From contig JAIWNI010000075.1 in assembly GCA_025331435.1 (NCBI GenBank), forward strand, positions 1 to 64,000: a stretch of DNA of 64,000 nucleotides. The letters run 5' to 3'. Below, piece after piece: positions 1 to 11,297 of the stretch (within the stretch, counting starts at the first letter, position 1; every line of letters begins with the position of its first letter). This stretch comes from Choanephora cucurbitarum. Its lineage: Eukaryota; Mucoromycota; Mucoromycetes; Mucorales; Choanephoraceae. Under the pieces are notes generated by a model. It did not search any database. It had not been told where the DNA came from and was given only the letters and a program-made list of their open reading frames with translations. The position numbers and the translations under genes are program-made.

Positions 1-921
1 TGCAATGTTTGATGAAAGTTAGAAATTCTCTCAAAGATCTGAAGAAACGAATAAGAAAGTGCAACAACAACAGCAACAACACACCATCAAGTTGGCGTCG
101 GTCATCGTTTAATTGGCCTTCAAGAAAATGCACTTGAAATTTGTACTTTTATTTATTATATTTATGTTTTTGTTCTTTTCGTTTCAGTAACATGATTATT
201 GTTGATTCCCTGTCTTATTTTGTCTTTTTTTTTATGTACCAAAGTAAATACTCAAATATAATAGTGCTTTGATTTAAGAAAGCTAAGAATATAGGCAAAA
301 AGTCCAATAAATTAGATGCTAGCATCAAATTGATAGTTCGATATGTGCCGAAGGATTTGTTTGTCGCTTAACCTCAGGCTCAAACCTAACGCTGCAATGT
401 TTAGTTTGGTAGTCAACAGAAAGAATATTGTCAAACTTCTGGCACAGAATAGCTTCAATTCATACTCTTTTTCTCACCACTATTGATTTTTTATACTTTT
501 TTTTTCAAGTTGAATCTATCGGTAAAATAGAAACAACGAGATTACTTGACCCAATTCAAGAGAATATACAGCCAGGCAAACATACGATGCAATTTGTTGA
601 AGCTATACCTTACAGTACCTTTCCATCACAAGATCGAAGTAAACAGTATTATATTTTAACAAAAAGAATCTAATAAATTCTCGATTAAATAGAGCAGTAT
701 CATTGCATCAGAAGAAAAAAGCTGGTAATAGGAGAAAGTCCAATCATTTTCATGAGACCAGTCAAATCAGTAAGTCTCTTCTCAAGATCAGAGTGATGCT
801 TTTCGAGTTCAATAGCATCGTCAAAGAAAAAGCTTTTCATGTTGCTTAATCTTTTAATTGTATCTTATATTTTTTTTTCAAAAAGAATTGAACTTCGGTT
901 CTATCTTTTTGCCAATCTTTC
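1..921. other. gene-free stretch at left edge
   Basis: I see no supportable gene here. The first 80 bases contain a CAA/CAG-rich run that could be the tail of a coding region cut by the window edge, but no frame can be trusted. The remainder is AT-rich with poly-T tracts. A short plus-strand frame at about 428-673 has no recognisable motif. Confidence 0.4.
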
Positions 922-1530
922 TTATGGATACTTGATGATAGAACCGCCTACAATTTCCCTGCTGTGATCTATGCTAACACCAACCACAGCCTTGACTTTT
1001 CGATCCACATTGTAATTGACTTGGCTGCTATTTTGAACATTAATGTTGCTGTCATCATTATTGCTGCTGATATATTTGTTGCTATTTACATACTCTTCAA
1101 TCAATAAGAGGTAATTAAGTAGCAGTCGTCTGTAAATATACATACCAAAGAGATCGAATTTATCAGATGGGCCCAGCAAAGCTTATTTTTAGTGACAGAA
1201 ATGGTAGCGCTTTCGTTTACCAACAGAGCTATCTTCGCAAAGACCATCAAATCTAAGCAAGTGCATTCGTTTATGACCCTCAAAGGCGAGTTTGGATAAA
1301 ATCCGTACACCAATTCCCGCATATCTGGGGTTTCAAATGAGGGATTAGTAAAAGTTGTCACAGGTCTTTCTAAAGATTACACTTTTTACTTGATTAGAGT
1401 GTAAGGATGCATACACGAAAAAGACTCACAAGTAACGACTTTTGCTTCTTTTGAACGATCAATTGGTCATAAAGTCAGTTTTTGTATATCTGTACTCTTT
1501 GGCAAAAAAAATGAATAAAAACAACTTTTT

Positions 1531-3453
1531 TTATTTTTTTAATTTGTAACAAACAGTAACAGTATTTGTTGCTGTTTTCATCTGAGGAGGGCATTCGTCT
1601 AACACAGCCGTTTCTTTTAAGCATTTGGCTTCATGATTAAGATTGTCTATTTTGTGAAGACCTTGTTTGCCTTCTGCTGTAGATATTTTGCCTATTGAAA
1701 AGAAATGTATTTTAGTCAGATGTTTTGAATATATACTGGCATGCAAGTTGTATTCTACCTTCATACAATCATTTCGTGAGCCTCTTGCGGAAGGAGCGCT
1801 GACAGAGAAGGTCTCCGGAAAGTAGGCTTCCATTTTAGACTCTTTCAATTGTCCTCTGACTATATTTTCTGGTGTATAGCTTACAGGATCAACAATGACC
1901 AAGAATTCTGAAACATTGCCGTCTGGTATAAGAGTTCCCTTGAGAGGGCTTTTATGACCACAACTATTACAATATATACCTTGTCGTGTCTTGTAGAGGA
2001 CATTTTTGTGATATGTATCCTCAAAGCGTTCTCTGAGACCTTGTAGCTGCCTCTCTCTGTCTTTCTTGAGTTGCCTTGCTGCATTGTAGTGTTTCATTGT
2101 GGGATATTCCCCTTGCAAGCAAGCAACCATTCCCCCTCCATCATCCTTGATGACTGACCCTTCAAAGCAACCCTGGCAGTGTACGCATTTATAAACTGTA
2201 GTAAATGATAAAAGAGAACGTATGTCTTTCGACCAGTTCTCGCAAAATCACTCCAGACATTGGTACGCACAACCATCTCTCCTTTCTCAAAGAAAGGGTC
2301 AGTTGACCAGACGAAATCTCTTAAAAGCCGGCTGCCTTTTACCTCTTGACCTTTGGCATATTCTTCAGAAGCATCAAAAAGAACTTTGTCAAAACGATTG
2401 CTTTGATTGTATGCCTTTGTGAGCGAGTCCTTTATTAAAGAAACAGCGCATCGGAGCAGCAGTTCAAAAGGTGCGTAGATGAAGCAAGAATTGCTTGCAT
2501 TGGGATTCAACCTCAAGTCTTTGTTATAGATTATGTTTTCAAGAACTGAAGATAGCGCAAAGTTAGTTTCATATGGTCTATCGTTACCATTATGTAAGAT
2601 TACCATCACTCATTACGCCATGCGGCTTGCAATCCACCTTAGGAATTGAGTCATCTATTGTAGCTTGGGACATAAAATGCCCTCAACTCTTATCAGAGAG
2701 TTCACAAAGAAAGCAATCAACAACATCAAGGCATTTTCCCTCTTTATCGGAGAATTCTTTCATTTCTGGAACGTAAATCACATAAGAACAAAGGTACTTC
2801 TTGTCGGCAGATTCAGCCTTATAAGTTAGATCGGTAACAATTGGTTGGTGAGAGAATGGAAGCTTGAAACCAGAAATACTAGGTGCAGAAAAAGCAACCA
2901 TGAAGTTCTTGTCATTGGAAACTTGTGCATGTACAATGTAACTCTCAAAGTCACTCATGATTTTGCCTAAATCACCCAAGAAGTCAGAATTTTTGCTGAT
3001 ACCAAGAAAAGTTTTAGCAACGTTAAGCTCATATTTCGCTCTATCTTGGTTTCCCATGACAAAGCTTATCTTTTTGGCAGGCAAAACGAATTCGCCAGGA
3101 CGAGAGATGAGTCCAATACTGAAATTCTCGGGAGTTTTTGTCTGATCATTTTTGACAGTTTCAAGTACCATATTGCTTTGATCTCCTGACAAATGGAGTC
3201 TTGGAATTACACCATGGGTATGTCCTCCACTACATTTGAAGGTACAGCTAGTAACGTCCTCTCTCTCATCATGAATCAAAGTATGCGTCAATGTTTGTTT
3301 ACAATGCATGCAATTTTGAGCTTTGATCAAATTTAGGCTATGGTAAGGTCTGTATTCTTTATCATATAAGATATAATCACTGTTTTCACATACAACAGCC
3401 CAAAAACACTTCTTGTACCGAGTAGGACAGCCCTTCGTCATTTTTTTTGACAC
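1531..3453 (-). pseudogene. fragmented hypothetical gene, possibly transposon-derived
   Basis: Three consecutive minus-strand frames of 256, 171 and 199 residues follow one another in transcription order: 3453-2683, 2609-2094 and 2130-1531. The first piece has a CxxC (NCMHCK) followed by a C...HTH pattern about 35 residues on, then a segment IVTDLTYKA that resembles the start of a MULE-type transposase core. The third piece has another CxxC (IYCNSCGHK). The first frame closes with a stop, and two further stops (TAA TGA) lie just before the second piece. The second and third frames overlap by about 37 nt in different registers, which fits frameshifts. No GT-AG intron I tried joins them cleanly. 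I read this as a decayed accessory or transposon-related gene. An uncharacterised multi-exon gene is the alternative. The transposase link is weak inference. Confidence 0.35.
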
Positions 3454-3717
3454 CTTCAGTCAGGGCCCAACTAATGTCAAGGTTACACTTGGCGAAATTT
3501 TTTTCTTCTCCATATCAGGGTTGAATATCGAACTTTTCAAACCATTCGCCATCGGGTACCGTAACCCCAACTACTTCAAGAAGCAATTCCCGTTTTTCAG
3601 TTAACATTTCAAGTATTTAGCTATAAGAGAATATACAGCAAAGTGTAAAATGAAATTGTACCTATGTGGCTTATTGAGCAACATTTAAACCCTAGGTATA
3701 CAGGTTTTATACGGCAA

Positions 3718-3851
3718 CCCCAAAGGCCACCCTTTACAAGAGAAGTTATCCTTGATTTTAACAAGGACAGAGAAATGCTTTTTACAAGCTTAGTAGCCCC
3801 AAAGGCCCCCCCTTACGGGAAAGTTGTCTTTGGTTTTGATAAGGATAGAGA
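3718..3851 (+). repeat. imperfect tandem repeat, two units 79 bp apart
   Basis: A block of about 55 bp starting CCCCAAAGGCC at 3718 recurs at 3797, with an offset of 79 bp. The units differ at scattered positions. Read in one frame the unit encodes a PPxxxxVxxxFxKDRE pattern in both copies, although unit one needs a register shift relative to unit two. This is probably a degenerate local duplication. No coding role can be supported. Confidence 0.5.
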
Positions 3852-3879
3852 GCAAAGAAGTAATTTTGGAGACATCTGA

Positions 3880-5126
3880 AAAGTCTGAGAAGCAAAAAAT
3901 AACAGCTAAGTTGAGATCACCGTATACAATGCTTACGGTCCCACATCATCGCAATATTTTTTTTACGCTTATGAATTTTTTATTTTAGGCCAATTGAATT
4001 TTTGAAATATGCCATTTGGGACGGTAAGTACTGTATTTTTGTTCATTTTTGTCTAGAGAAGAGAGGGAAAAAAAGTTGAACTTAATCAGCTTAATGTAAA
4101 GCGCTTTGAGGATGTCTACTGGCTCAATGATAACAAAAGATTAGATATTTTCTGTGATTAATACTGATTTCTATACAAAAAATATCATGCCGTATAGTAT
4201 CATTGGTTTCGGTAAAGCTTCTTGTTTCTATTCTCTTTGCCTCGTTCCATTGTTTCGACTCATGATGGCTAGATAAAAAGCAACATCTTAACATGCCAAT
4301 TAACTCAACGTATTTATGCACATTATACAATCATTTTGATACGTTCAGCAGACTAATCATCTAAATCTTTTGAAAGCCTTCTTTCTTTCTCTCAATTCAT
4401 ATCTCTCTCTTTATTGTTTCATCAGTGCAGTCAAAACAAAGCCTTATGATGAATGGTGTACAATCCGAGCCTTCAAACTGCTTTCAGCTGATAGTTTGTT
4501 TTTCGAATAACAGGAAGAGCAAAAAAAAAAAAAAAAAGACAAAATAGGCTATAGCGAGCATTGTTTGTTTGTGATTGAACAAATTCTGTTTGTTCATCAC
4601 TTGGAGAGAGGCCAACTTGTGAGAAACTGAGAAGAGTGCCTATTTATTAGAATATGTTTCTTAACTTTTCGTACAATGTGCTTATTAAACAATTAAGCCA
4701 ATAGTAGGATTACCGACAGTATCAGTTAAGATAGTAAGCGTTCATCTTTTTATGTCATTAAGTGGTATTGGTGTCTTGGAATTTTACACTATCTCATTCC
4801 ACAACCAACTAGTTCATTGCAGCCTCTCTTTATTATCATTCAGCTTTAAATCAAGCCTTTCCTTTCATTATGGCATCCACTAAGACATTCTTCATGTTGA
4901 ACAGTCATAGAGTACCTGTGCTCTTTACTGCTATTCATTTCACTCATTATTTACTAGACTAGCTTCTATCTCAAGGAATCCAATAGCGAAAACAATAGAA
5001 GGCTTGTAGAGGCAGAATCAGAGCTGATAATATTTCTATTCAAAGTGAGGTCTTCTTATTTTCATACTTTATCTGGCCTTGAAAGCCTTTCTTTTTTTTT
5101 TCTGATTCTTCCTTGACTTTGCCATT
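3880..5126. other. intergenic stretch upstream of frataxin
   Basis: No gene is visible. The stretch holds a poly-A run near 4520 and CT-rich segments just before the frataxin start at 5127, typical of the leaders of other genes in this window. Confidence 0.45.
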
Positions 5127-5835
5127 ATGCTTCGACAGATCGTTCTTGCTTCAGCAAGATACTCAAAGCCCTTATTATCTTCTCGAGTGACTTCTAGAGC
5201 TCTTTCCTATTCAAAACAAGTTCGTTTGACTCCTTGTCTGCAACGTTCATTTCATTTTAGCCCTGCTTTAAGCAACTCATACAAAGCCACGTAAAGATGC
5301 AACCTTTATTTTTTAAAAAAGAGATAGAAAGTGTATTGATATTGACATGGTAGTGAATTAACAACAGAGAGATACCATCGTTTATCTGATGAGGTCTTGG
5401 ATCATATTGTTGGCAAACTCGAAGAGATGTGCGATGAATTAGATCTACCTGGATTCGATGTCGAATACAGTGTAAGTTTAGAAATGACAGGGTAATACAA
5501 CGTACTCATTACTATGGTCAGCAAGGTGTGATGACTATTTCTGTTGGTGAACATGGTACTTATGTGGTCAATAAGCAACCTCCCAATCATCAAATTTGGC
5601 TTTCATCTCCAGTGAGGTATGAAGATAGTTTGACTAGTTCACGTAGTCTATTTTACTCACTTATTTTTTTTTCTTGTTAAGTGGACCACAACGTTTTGAT
5701 TATGATGAGAAGCATCAAAGATGGTTCTATCATAGGGATAATCATACATTAGAAGAAGTGCTTAATAAAGAATTATCAGAGGCACTGAAGCAACCTATCG
5801 ATTTACTTGCAGGCTATGATCCAAAGGAACAATAA
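5127..5835 (+). CDS. YFH1: frataxin, mitochondrial iron-sulfur cluster assembly factor
   Basis: Exons 5127-5290, 5372-5471, 5522-5616 and 5682-5835 join with canonical GT-AG borders to 171 codons (170 residues). The first 50 or so residues are rich in Arg, Ser and Leu with almost no acidic residues, as expected for a mitochondrial presequence. The mature part starts at [18 protein letters not shown], the acidic helix 1 of frataxins, followed by [35 protein letters not shown] and a C-terminal helix with LxELxxAL. The NKQPPNxQIWLSSP strand is the family signature. Frataxins bind the Nfs1-Isd11-Isu complex in the matrix and regulate sulfur transfer and iron use (family knowledge). The gene converges on the next one with only 11 bp between stop codons. 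I am confident of the identity, and the intron borders follow from frame continuity. Confidence 0.95.
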
Positions 5836-5846
5836 ACTAGTTTATT

Positions 5847-6593
5847 TTAAAAACCAGGATTAAGCACAGGTGGTCTTTCCCAAAATAAAGAACGTAATCG
5901 AACACCCAATGAATGAAGTAGGACAACCCGCTTACTAGGTGGTGGCACAATACGCTGAATACGATGTTCATCAATGTATCCATCCTCATCAAAATGATAA
6001 ACAAAAACACCCTCAATATGCCTTGTGCTTGGTTGTGGACGCAGCCAATGCCCGTGGTTGCTTCCTTCTAGCTTCCATCGTACTTCCAATCGTTTGACAG
6101 GACCCCGTGATTTCAAATCGTCTTCTGCTTGATGAATAGAAGAAAACATAGTATCACCATACATGTCCTCATCCATACTCAAGGGATCGTCTTCTGACAA
6201 CACCTTCATTTTAAGAATCTCTAACTGGATATCATCAAAGTACATGCTCGAACTCCACCTTAACATCTGCGCAATGCCTAAATAAGCTGTACGTCCATGA
6301 ATTGATAGTTTTGTATAGTGAGGATCCGAGAGTTTGATGTGGGGAGAATAAATGGTGTGCTCGGTAAGACCTCGGGAAAAGAAAAGGGGTATGTCATCTT
6401 GAAGTGTGGCAATGGCTAAAAGGGATGGATACTTGTGTTATTTAAAACTTCATTATGTGTTTTACAAGTGCTTACCAAAACCAACTCGCAATTCGTATTC
6501 TTTAGGGCGGTTGGATTGTGTTAATGGTCTATAGTGAATTGGATTGAACAGACGCCTTGATAATGTGCGTTTAAATGAATAAGATAAAATCAT
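5847..6593 (-). CDS. DUF2358-like mitochondrial protein (C6orf136-type)
   Basis: Two exons in transcription order, 6593-6476 and 6415-5847, join to 229 codons (228 residues). The N-terminus (MILSYSFKRTLSRRLFNP) is basic and lacks acidic residues, which fits a mitochondrial presequence. The body contains FFSRGLTEHTIYSPHIKLSDP, an NTF2-like pattern in which a damage or decay step is followed by KLxIHGRTAYLG. Further on come an LEVRWKLEG strand and a YHFDEDGYIDEHRIQRIVPP strand pair, the most typical DUF2358 motif (W-x-L-x-G then DG-x-I-x-x-H-R-I). Members of this family occur in plants, animals and fungi and are largely uncharacterised. The gene converges on frataxin. Family assignment is from motif memory, so the function is open. 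Confidence 0.7.
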
Positions 6594-6810
6594 CGTTCTT
6601 GTTGATGTGGCTGCAGATAACCTTTTCTTCAATATGTTCACCCCAACACTATTATAGGTTTCTTTTTACTCACTTTTCTTTTCTCTTTGTGATAGCTTAA
6701 GGGTGATAGAATAGAAAAGAAGAAAAAATATAAAAAGTGACGCCGTTTTCGAGAAAGTTGGATAAAGAAAAGATTTAATTTAAATGACCGATAACACAAC
6801 CTGCATAAAT

Positions 6811-8771
6811 TCACTTTTGTATTTTATCAAGTCGACTAATGATACTCTTAGCGAAATGTTGAGCAGAATTAGTTTCTATACTCTTATAAAGTTCTCTCCA
6901 TCTTTCTGACTTTTCATCTGGGCTCATTGACAGAGCCTCATGAATAGCATCGCCCACTTGCTAGAAAAAAAAGAAAAAGAAGAGTCAACACGATAGCTTT
7001 TTTTTTCTATCGCTACAATCACTTACTGGATAATCCCAAGGATTGACTCGAATTGAGGCACCGAAGCTACCATAAGTGCCCGTAAATTCACTCAGAATCA
7101 ATGGGTTATGCGTCTCTGTTTGACAGACAATATATTCATGGGATGTCAAATTCATACCGTCTCTTAGGGGTGTCAATAGACAGGCATCTGCACATGTCAG
7201 AAGAGCCAGATATTGTGGGAAAGAGATATCTTGATGTAAAAAGACAATGGGCTGGTATGAGATATTGCTAAATTTGGAATTGACTCGAGAAACGACATCA
7301 GATATATGGGCTCGAAGCTCATTATGTTCAGATGTTGAAAGGGCGATCTGTATCAAAACCACTTCACCTCGCCACTCAGGGTGTCGAATTAAGAATTGTT
7401 CAAAGGCCAGCAGTTTCTGTCGAACGCCCTTGATGTAATCGAGCTTATCACGAGCCACAATCAAGCGTTTATCTGCATATTTTTCCTTCAACTTGGTTAC
7501 CCATTGTGTGACATCCGGATCGGATATTTTCTTGTTAAGTGCATGGATATCAATCCCAATCGGATGAATGCCGACTGAGCAAGCATGATTGTCTAGCTGA
7601 ACTCCTGTAGGCGTGGTCTGGATAGAGAGGATACGTGCACATGTTTGGAGGAAGTGACGAGCAAAAGAATAAGTTTGAAAGCCAATCATGTCTGATTGAA
7701 GCATGGCTCTTAATAGTTCCTTTCGAGCTAGATATAAAACAGAACATTATAATAGTTATTTCCGTCCAATCACCCCTTAATGAATTAGCTCTCTTTTTTC
7801 GTGGTTCATAGTTTCCCTTCTGTTTCTCTCTCTTTCTCTTCTTTTTATGCGCTTTCTGTTTTTCATGATTTATATCACTTACGTGGTAAACAACGGAACA
7901 GTTCAGAACTTGGAAAAGGAATATGAAGGAAGAATCCAATGGTCGCATTAGGGATCTTTTCTCGAACCATGCCAGGTAACAGCATCAAATGATAATCATT
8001 AATCCAAACTAAAACATAGAAATATGAGCCTTGACTATTCCAATTATAACTAACAAATACTTTACTGATATCTCCCTCTTGATAATTGGCAATAATCGTA
8101 TCAGCAAATTGTTGATTGAGTTCTTTATAGGCCTTAAAAGGACCATGCTGTGACATCATGTTTTTAGGATCATCTCGCACGACATAATGAAAGTAAGGCC
8201 AAAGAACTTGTTTACAGTACTGGTTGTAATGACCATCAAACAGACTGTCGGTAGGCATCACGGGATAAGCATGATATTCTTGTTCAAAGGTTGTATAGAT
8301 CTGTTGTTTTGTCTTATCTGAAAGTGAATCAGTCGACATACCCAATGTACCCACCCAAGCCAGTTGGTCCAATTGGTCTTGGATAGAAAATAGAGCATTA
8401 TTTAGACCGATATTGCCTGCTGAACAAGGCTTTACAGACCATGGCGCGTCTGCAAATAGCTGTTGTGTTGTCTCAAGTGAAGGTCGTCTACTCTGAACAG
8501 ACAATAGAGGCACTAGTTTCCGAATTTCTTCTTCTCGTTCTTGCTTACTGCGTGGCTGAACGAGTTTCTCGGGTTTTCTAAAGTCAAAGAGATCTTGAGG
8601 CTCGGTTGACTTTTCTTGGTGATGCTTGGCTAAGCTTTGAATGAGGTTGAGTGTGTTTTTGGACGTGTCTTTGGATGTGATGGTAGCACGTCGTTTCTTT
8701 TCTTGAAGTTCAAAGTCAACTGTGTAGGGCAAGAATAGGGTGGCAACAACAACTCGCTTCTTTGTAATCAT
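6811..8771 (-). CDS. trehalose-6-phosphate synthase-like protein (GT20), Tps2/Tps3/Tsl1-type domain without phosphatase
   Basis: Four exons in transcription order, 8771-8066, 8008-7883, 7727-7027 and 6960-6811, give 561 codons (560 residues). Family motifs run in order: WVGTLGM, HYNQYCKQVLWPYFHY, GDIIWINDYHLMLLP, GFFLHIPFPSSELFRCLP, SDMIGFQTYSFARHFLQTC, PIGID, DKLDYIKGV, EWRGEVVLIQIA, PLRDGMNLTSHEY and LILSEFTG. The WVGTLG and DKLD versions are typical of the Tps2/Tps3/Tsl1 branch rather than Tps1. The protein ends at the GT20 domain with no HAD phosphatase domain. The N-terminal glycine loop of catalytic Tps1/OtsA is not conserved (AGNIGL instead of a GG loop), and the sugar-phosphate-binding Arg of RLDY is Lys, while the DGMNL...E donor residues remain. 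It is probably a regulatory or weakly active subunit of trehalose synthase (inference). The first intron (8009-8065, 57 nt) is in frame and stop-free. Confidence 0.88.
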
Positions 8772-11297
8772 TTTTGAAGATATGTATGTATGTGAGTAAT
8801 AGAAAAGGATGATGTCTATAAATGGTAGTGGAGAACCTTTTTAACCCTCGAAATCGGAAGCTCAAATGACACAAAAGAAATAGAAGGTCTGCAAAGTGCA
8901 TAGATGGATAATTAGCTAGTATTAGCTTAAGCCCTATCATACATGATAGTTAAATCGATTAAAACACAATGAGTTTCTATCTAAAACTGGCTGTATCTTA
9001 TGTCTTCTTGGAAAGCATTTGTAAAAAAAAATAGTTGTTTCAATTTGGATTTTACTTGAAAGTGGGGTATCTCATCAGTCTGCTAGAATATCAAGTTTAT
9101 AGAATAAGGATAGTTAAATTGTTTTTAACACTAGCATTTGTTATTTAAGCAACCGTGAGATGTAAGTGCCTTTGTTTGCTGAACAAATATACTTGGTACT
9201 ATTATTGCAGTTTTTTTTCATTTGCTGCTGATCAAGTCTACGCAAGGCATATCAAATCGATACATCAAATTTCACCCTCTGAGTATCTCCAACTAGCCAA
9301 AACAAAACTAATTGTATACCTATCATAAAACACCTCAAACAACAAGCTTGCACTTTTCTTTTTCTGCGTCAGATAAGAGTCCCTCTAATGGAATAGCTAG
9401 ATTTCTGTAAAACTTTAAATTTAGTGAACATCATTCTCCCAATGGGCTCCCTAAATTTAGGATATTTTAGAAATATCGACAAATTCACAAAGCTTGATGG
9501 TTTTGAGAAAAGTTCAAATCAACAACTGTTTACGAAAAGAATGATTTTGATAAAGTGTTTGTGTCTAAGCCGCATCATTGTTCTCTGTATCTTTTTCGTT
9601 CACTTTTTCCGCTGAGACATCCTTTATAATTTTGAGCAAGAAACTGCTCTAATAAAGATTTAGAAGAAATAAAAACAGCAGTAGCTGATCAATTTGTGAT
9701 ATTAAACTCTCCACAACAAAAGAGATGCGCTATTTTGCAACGTACAGATAGTTGGCAATCTCAATAACATTCCAAAAAGCCATTTCTTACCTTGAAATTT
9801 CCTTCAAGCACCTTATCTATGCAAAATAGTTGTAGCCATCAATATACCTCACTAAATCTGGAACTTGACTTCACTTGATTGCAGCAAATGAACCTATGAT
9901 CAAAAACTGGTTCTAAACTTTCACCTGCATACTCTCGTACTCTTCTTTCTTGTACTGAAGATAGCCAACTCAAAGTTAGTGAAAGATTTGTCAGAAATTA
10001 TACTCATCACGATGAACTTTAGCTTACCAATAAATTGTTTCGCAAATGTACTTTGCTATACCGATTAACTAGTCTTTCACTTTCCCTGTTTGAAACAAGC
10101 GTTTTACAGTTTCTAATAAACCAACTGTATACCAAGATCTATGGAGAGAATTATGCGAAGATCTTATTCTGTTTGGCCGCCTTCTTGATGCGTACAGAGA
10201 GCCTTAACTTCTATAACTGTTGTGACTCGGCACACATATCGCCAGCTAAACAGCGCTTGAGTTTTTGAAAAGAAGCTCATACTACTTTATAGCCCAACTG
10301 ATTCCTTTTCTCTTGACAACCTGTTGTCATATCAGCATTTAGATAATCTGGTAGAATTATTAAACAAGTTGCTTCCTTTTGTTGAAGACAAAAAAGACTC
10401 ATTTTTAAGTATGGCAATCATTGATACTCTTAATGCCGTTACTAAGGCTTGATTTTTGACTAACCTAATAAGGGTTGCTGAAAGGGTTTTTTCTCTCTTA
10501 ATATTAAGAGTAACAGAAAATATCCGTTCAGCTTGTGTCTCATTAATATGCTCAAGAAAAAAAAAAGACGCATCTATATCCGGTCTTCGCTTCCAACTGA
10601 GAGAAAGATTAACCTATCCAATTAACCTCGAAGGAAATATAAAGTTAGAAAAATTTTACCCGCTCAGTTTTAAGTTAAAAAAAGAAAAGCCAAGATAAAT
10701 CATGCTTGTTTATGTATCGTTTTTATCAGCAGCGCAAGAAACAGTACTTGGATCATTCTATCAAAGTTTTGTGGTTCAATCAAAGCCGATACTTACATAT
10801 GAGTACGTTTATCGCGTATTTGAAGTTAAATATGTGAGAGTCATTTAGATCAAAAATGGGATGAGCAAAATTGGCTTTTGTCATACTGGATAGACGTTAA
10901 AAATCTATACTTGTAACACGAAAATCGAGGGATTTATTCTATTCGATCCCATCTTATCATAGTAAGTAGAAAGAAAGTTCTCATCTGATTGCTACTGCCG
11001 TTGTTGCTTAATACAAGTAACACAACTATGGCTTGACTATGATATGCGCTATTTATTTCCAAAAACGAGAAATTACGAAACAGCTTATTGAGTTACACCG
11101 ATACATGAGTGAAATCTGCTGTGGCAGCGATTCGTTGAGCCACAGGTGTGCATTTTATTTATTCCATTACACTTCTCATTGTGGCCCATCATTTTGTTTT
11201 GTATAAATATGATTGAGGCCTTAAAAGTCATTGAGTTCTTTTATCTCTCAAACCTTTTTACTCTGCAGCAACTTGTTGCTTTTCTAAATACATAAAA
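8772..11297. other. 2.5-kb gene-free stretch
   Basis: Only short frames without motif or splice support occur here, the longest about 80 codons near 10035-10268 and 10456-10698. Composition is AT-rich throughout. The segment separates the divergent trehalose-synthase-like gene and the ATPase gene and should contain both promoters. A TATA-like TATAAATA lies near 11201, about 95 bp upstream of the ATPase start. Confidence 0.45.

Noticed and set aside
922..1361. Two overlapping minus-strand frames of about 85 codons
   Set aside because: There are no motifs, the only GT-AG link between them would be about 16 nt, and codon use is unremarkable. They may be debris of the gene at 1531-3453.
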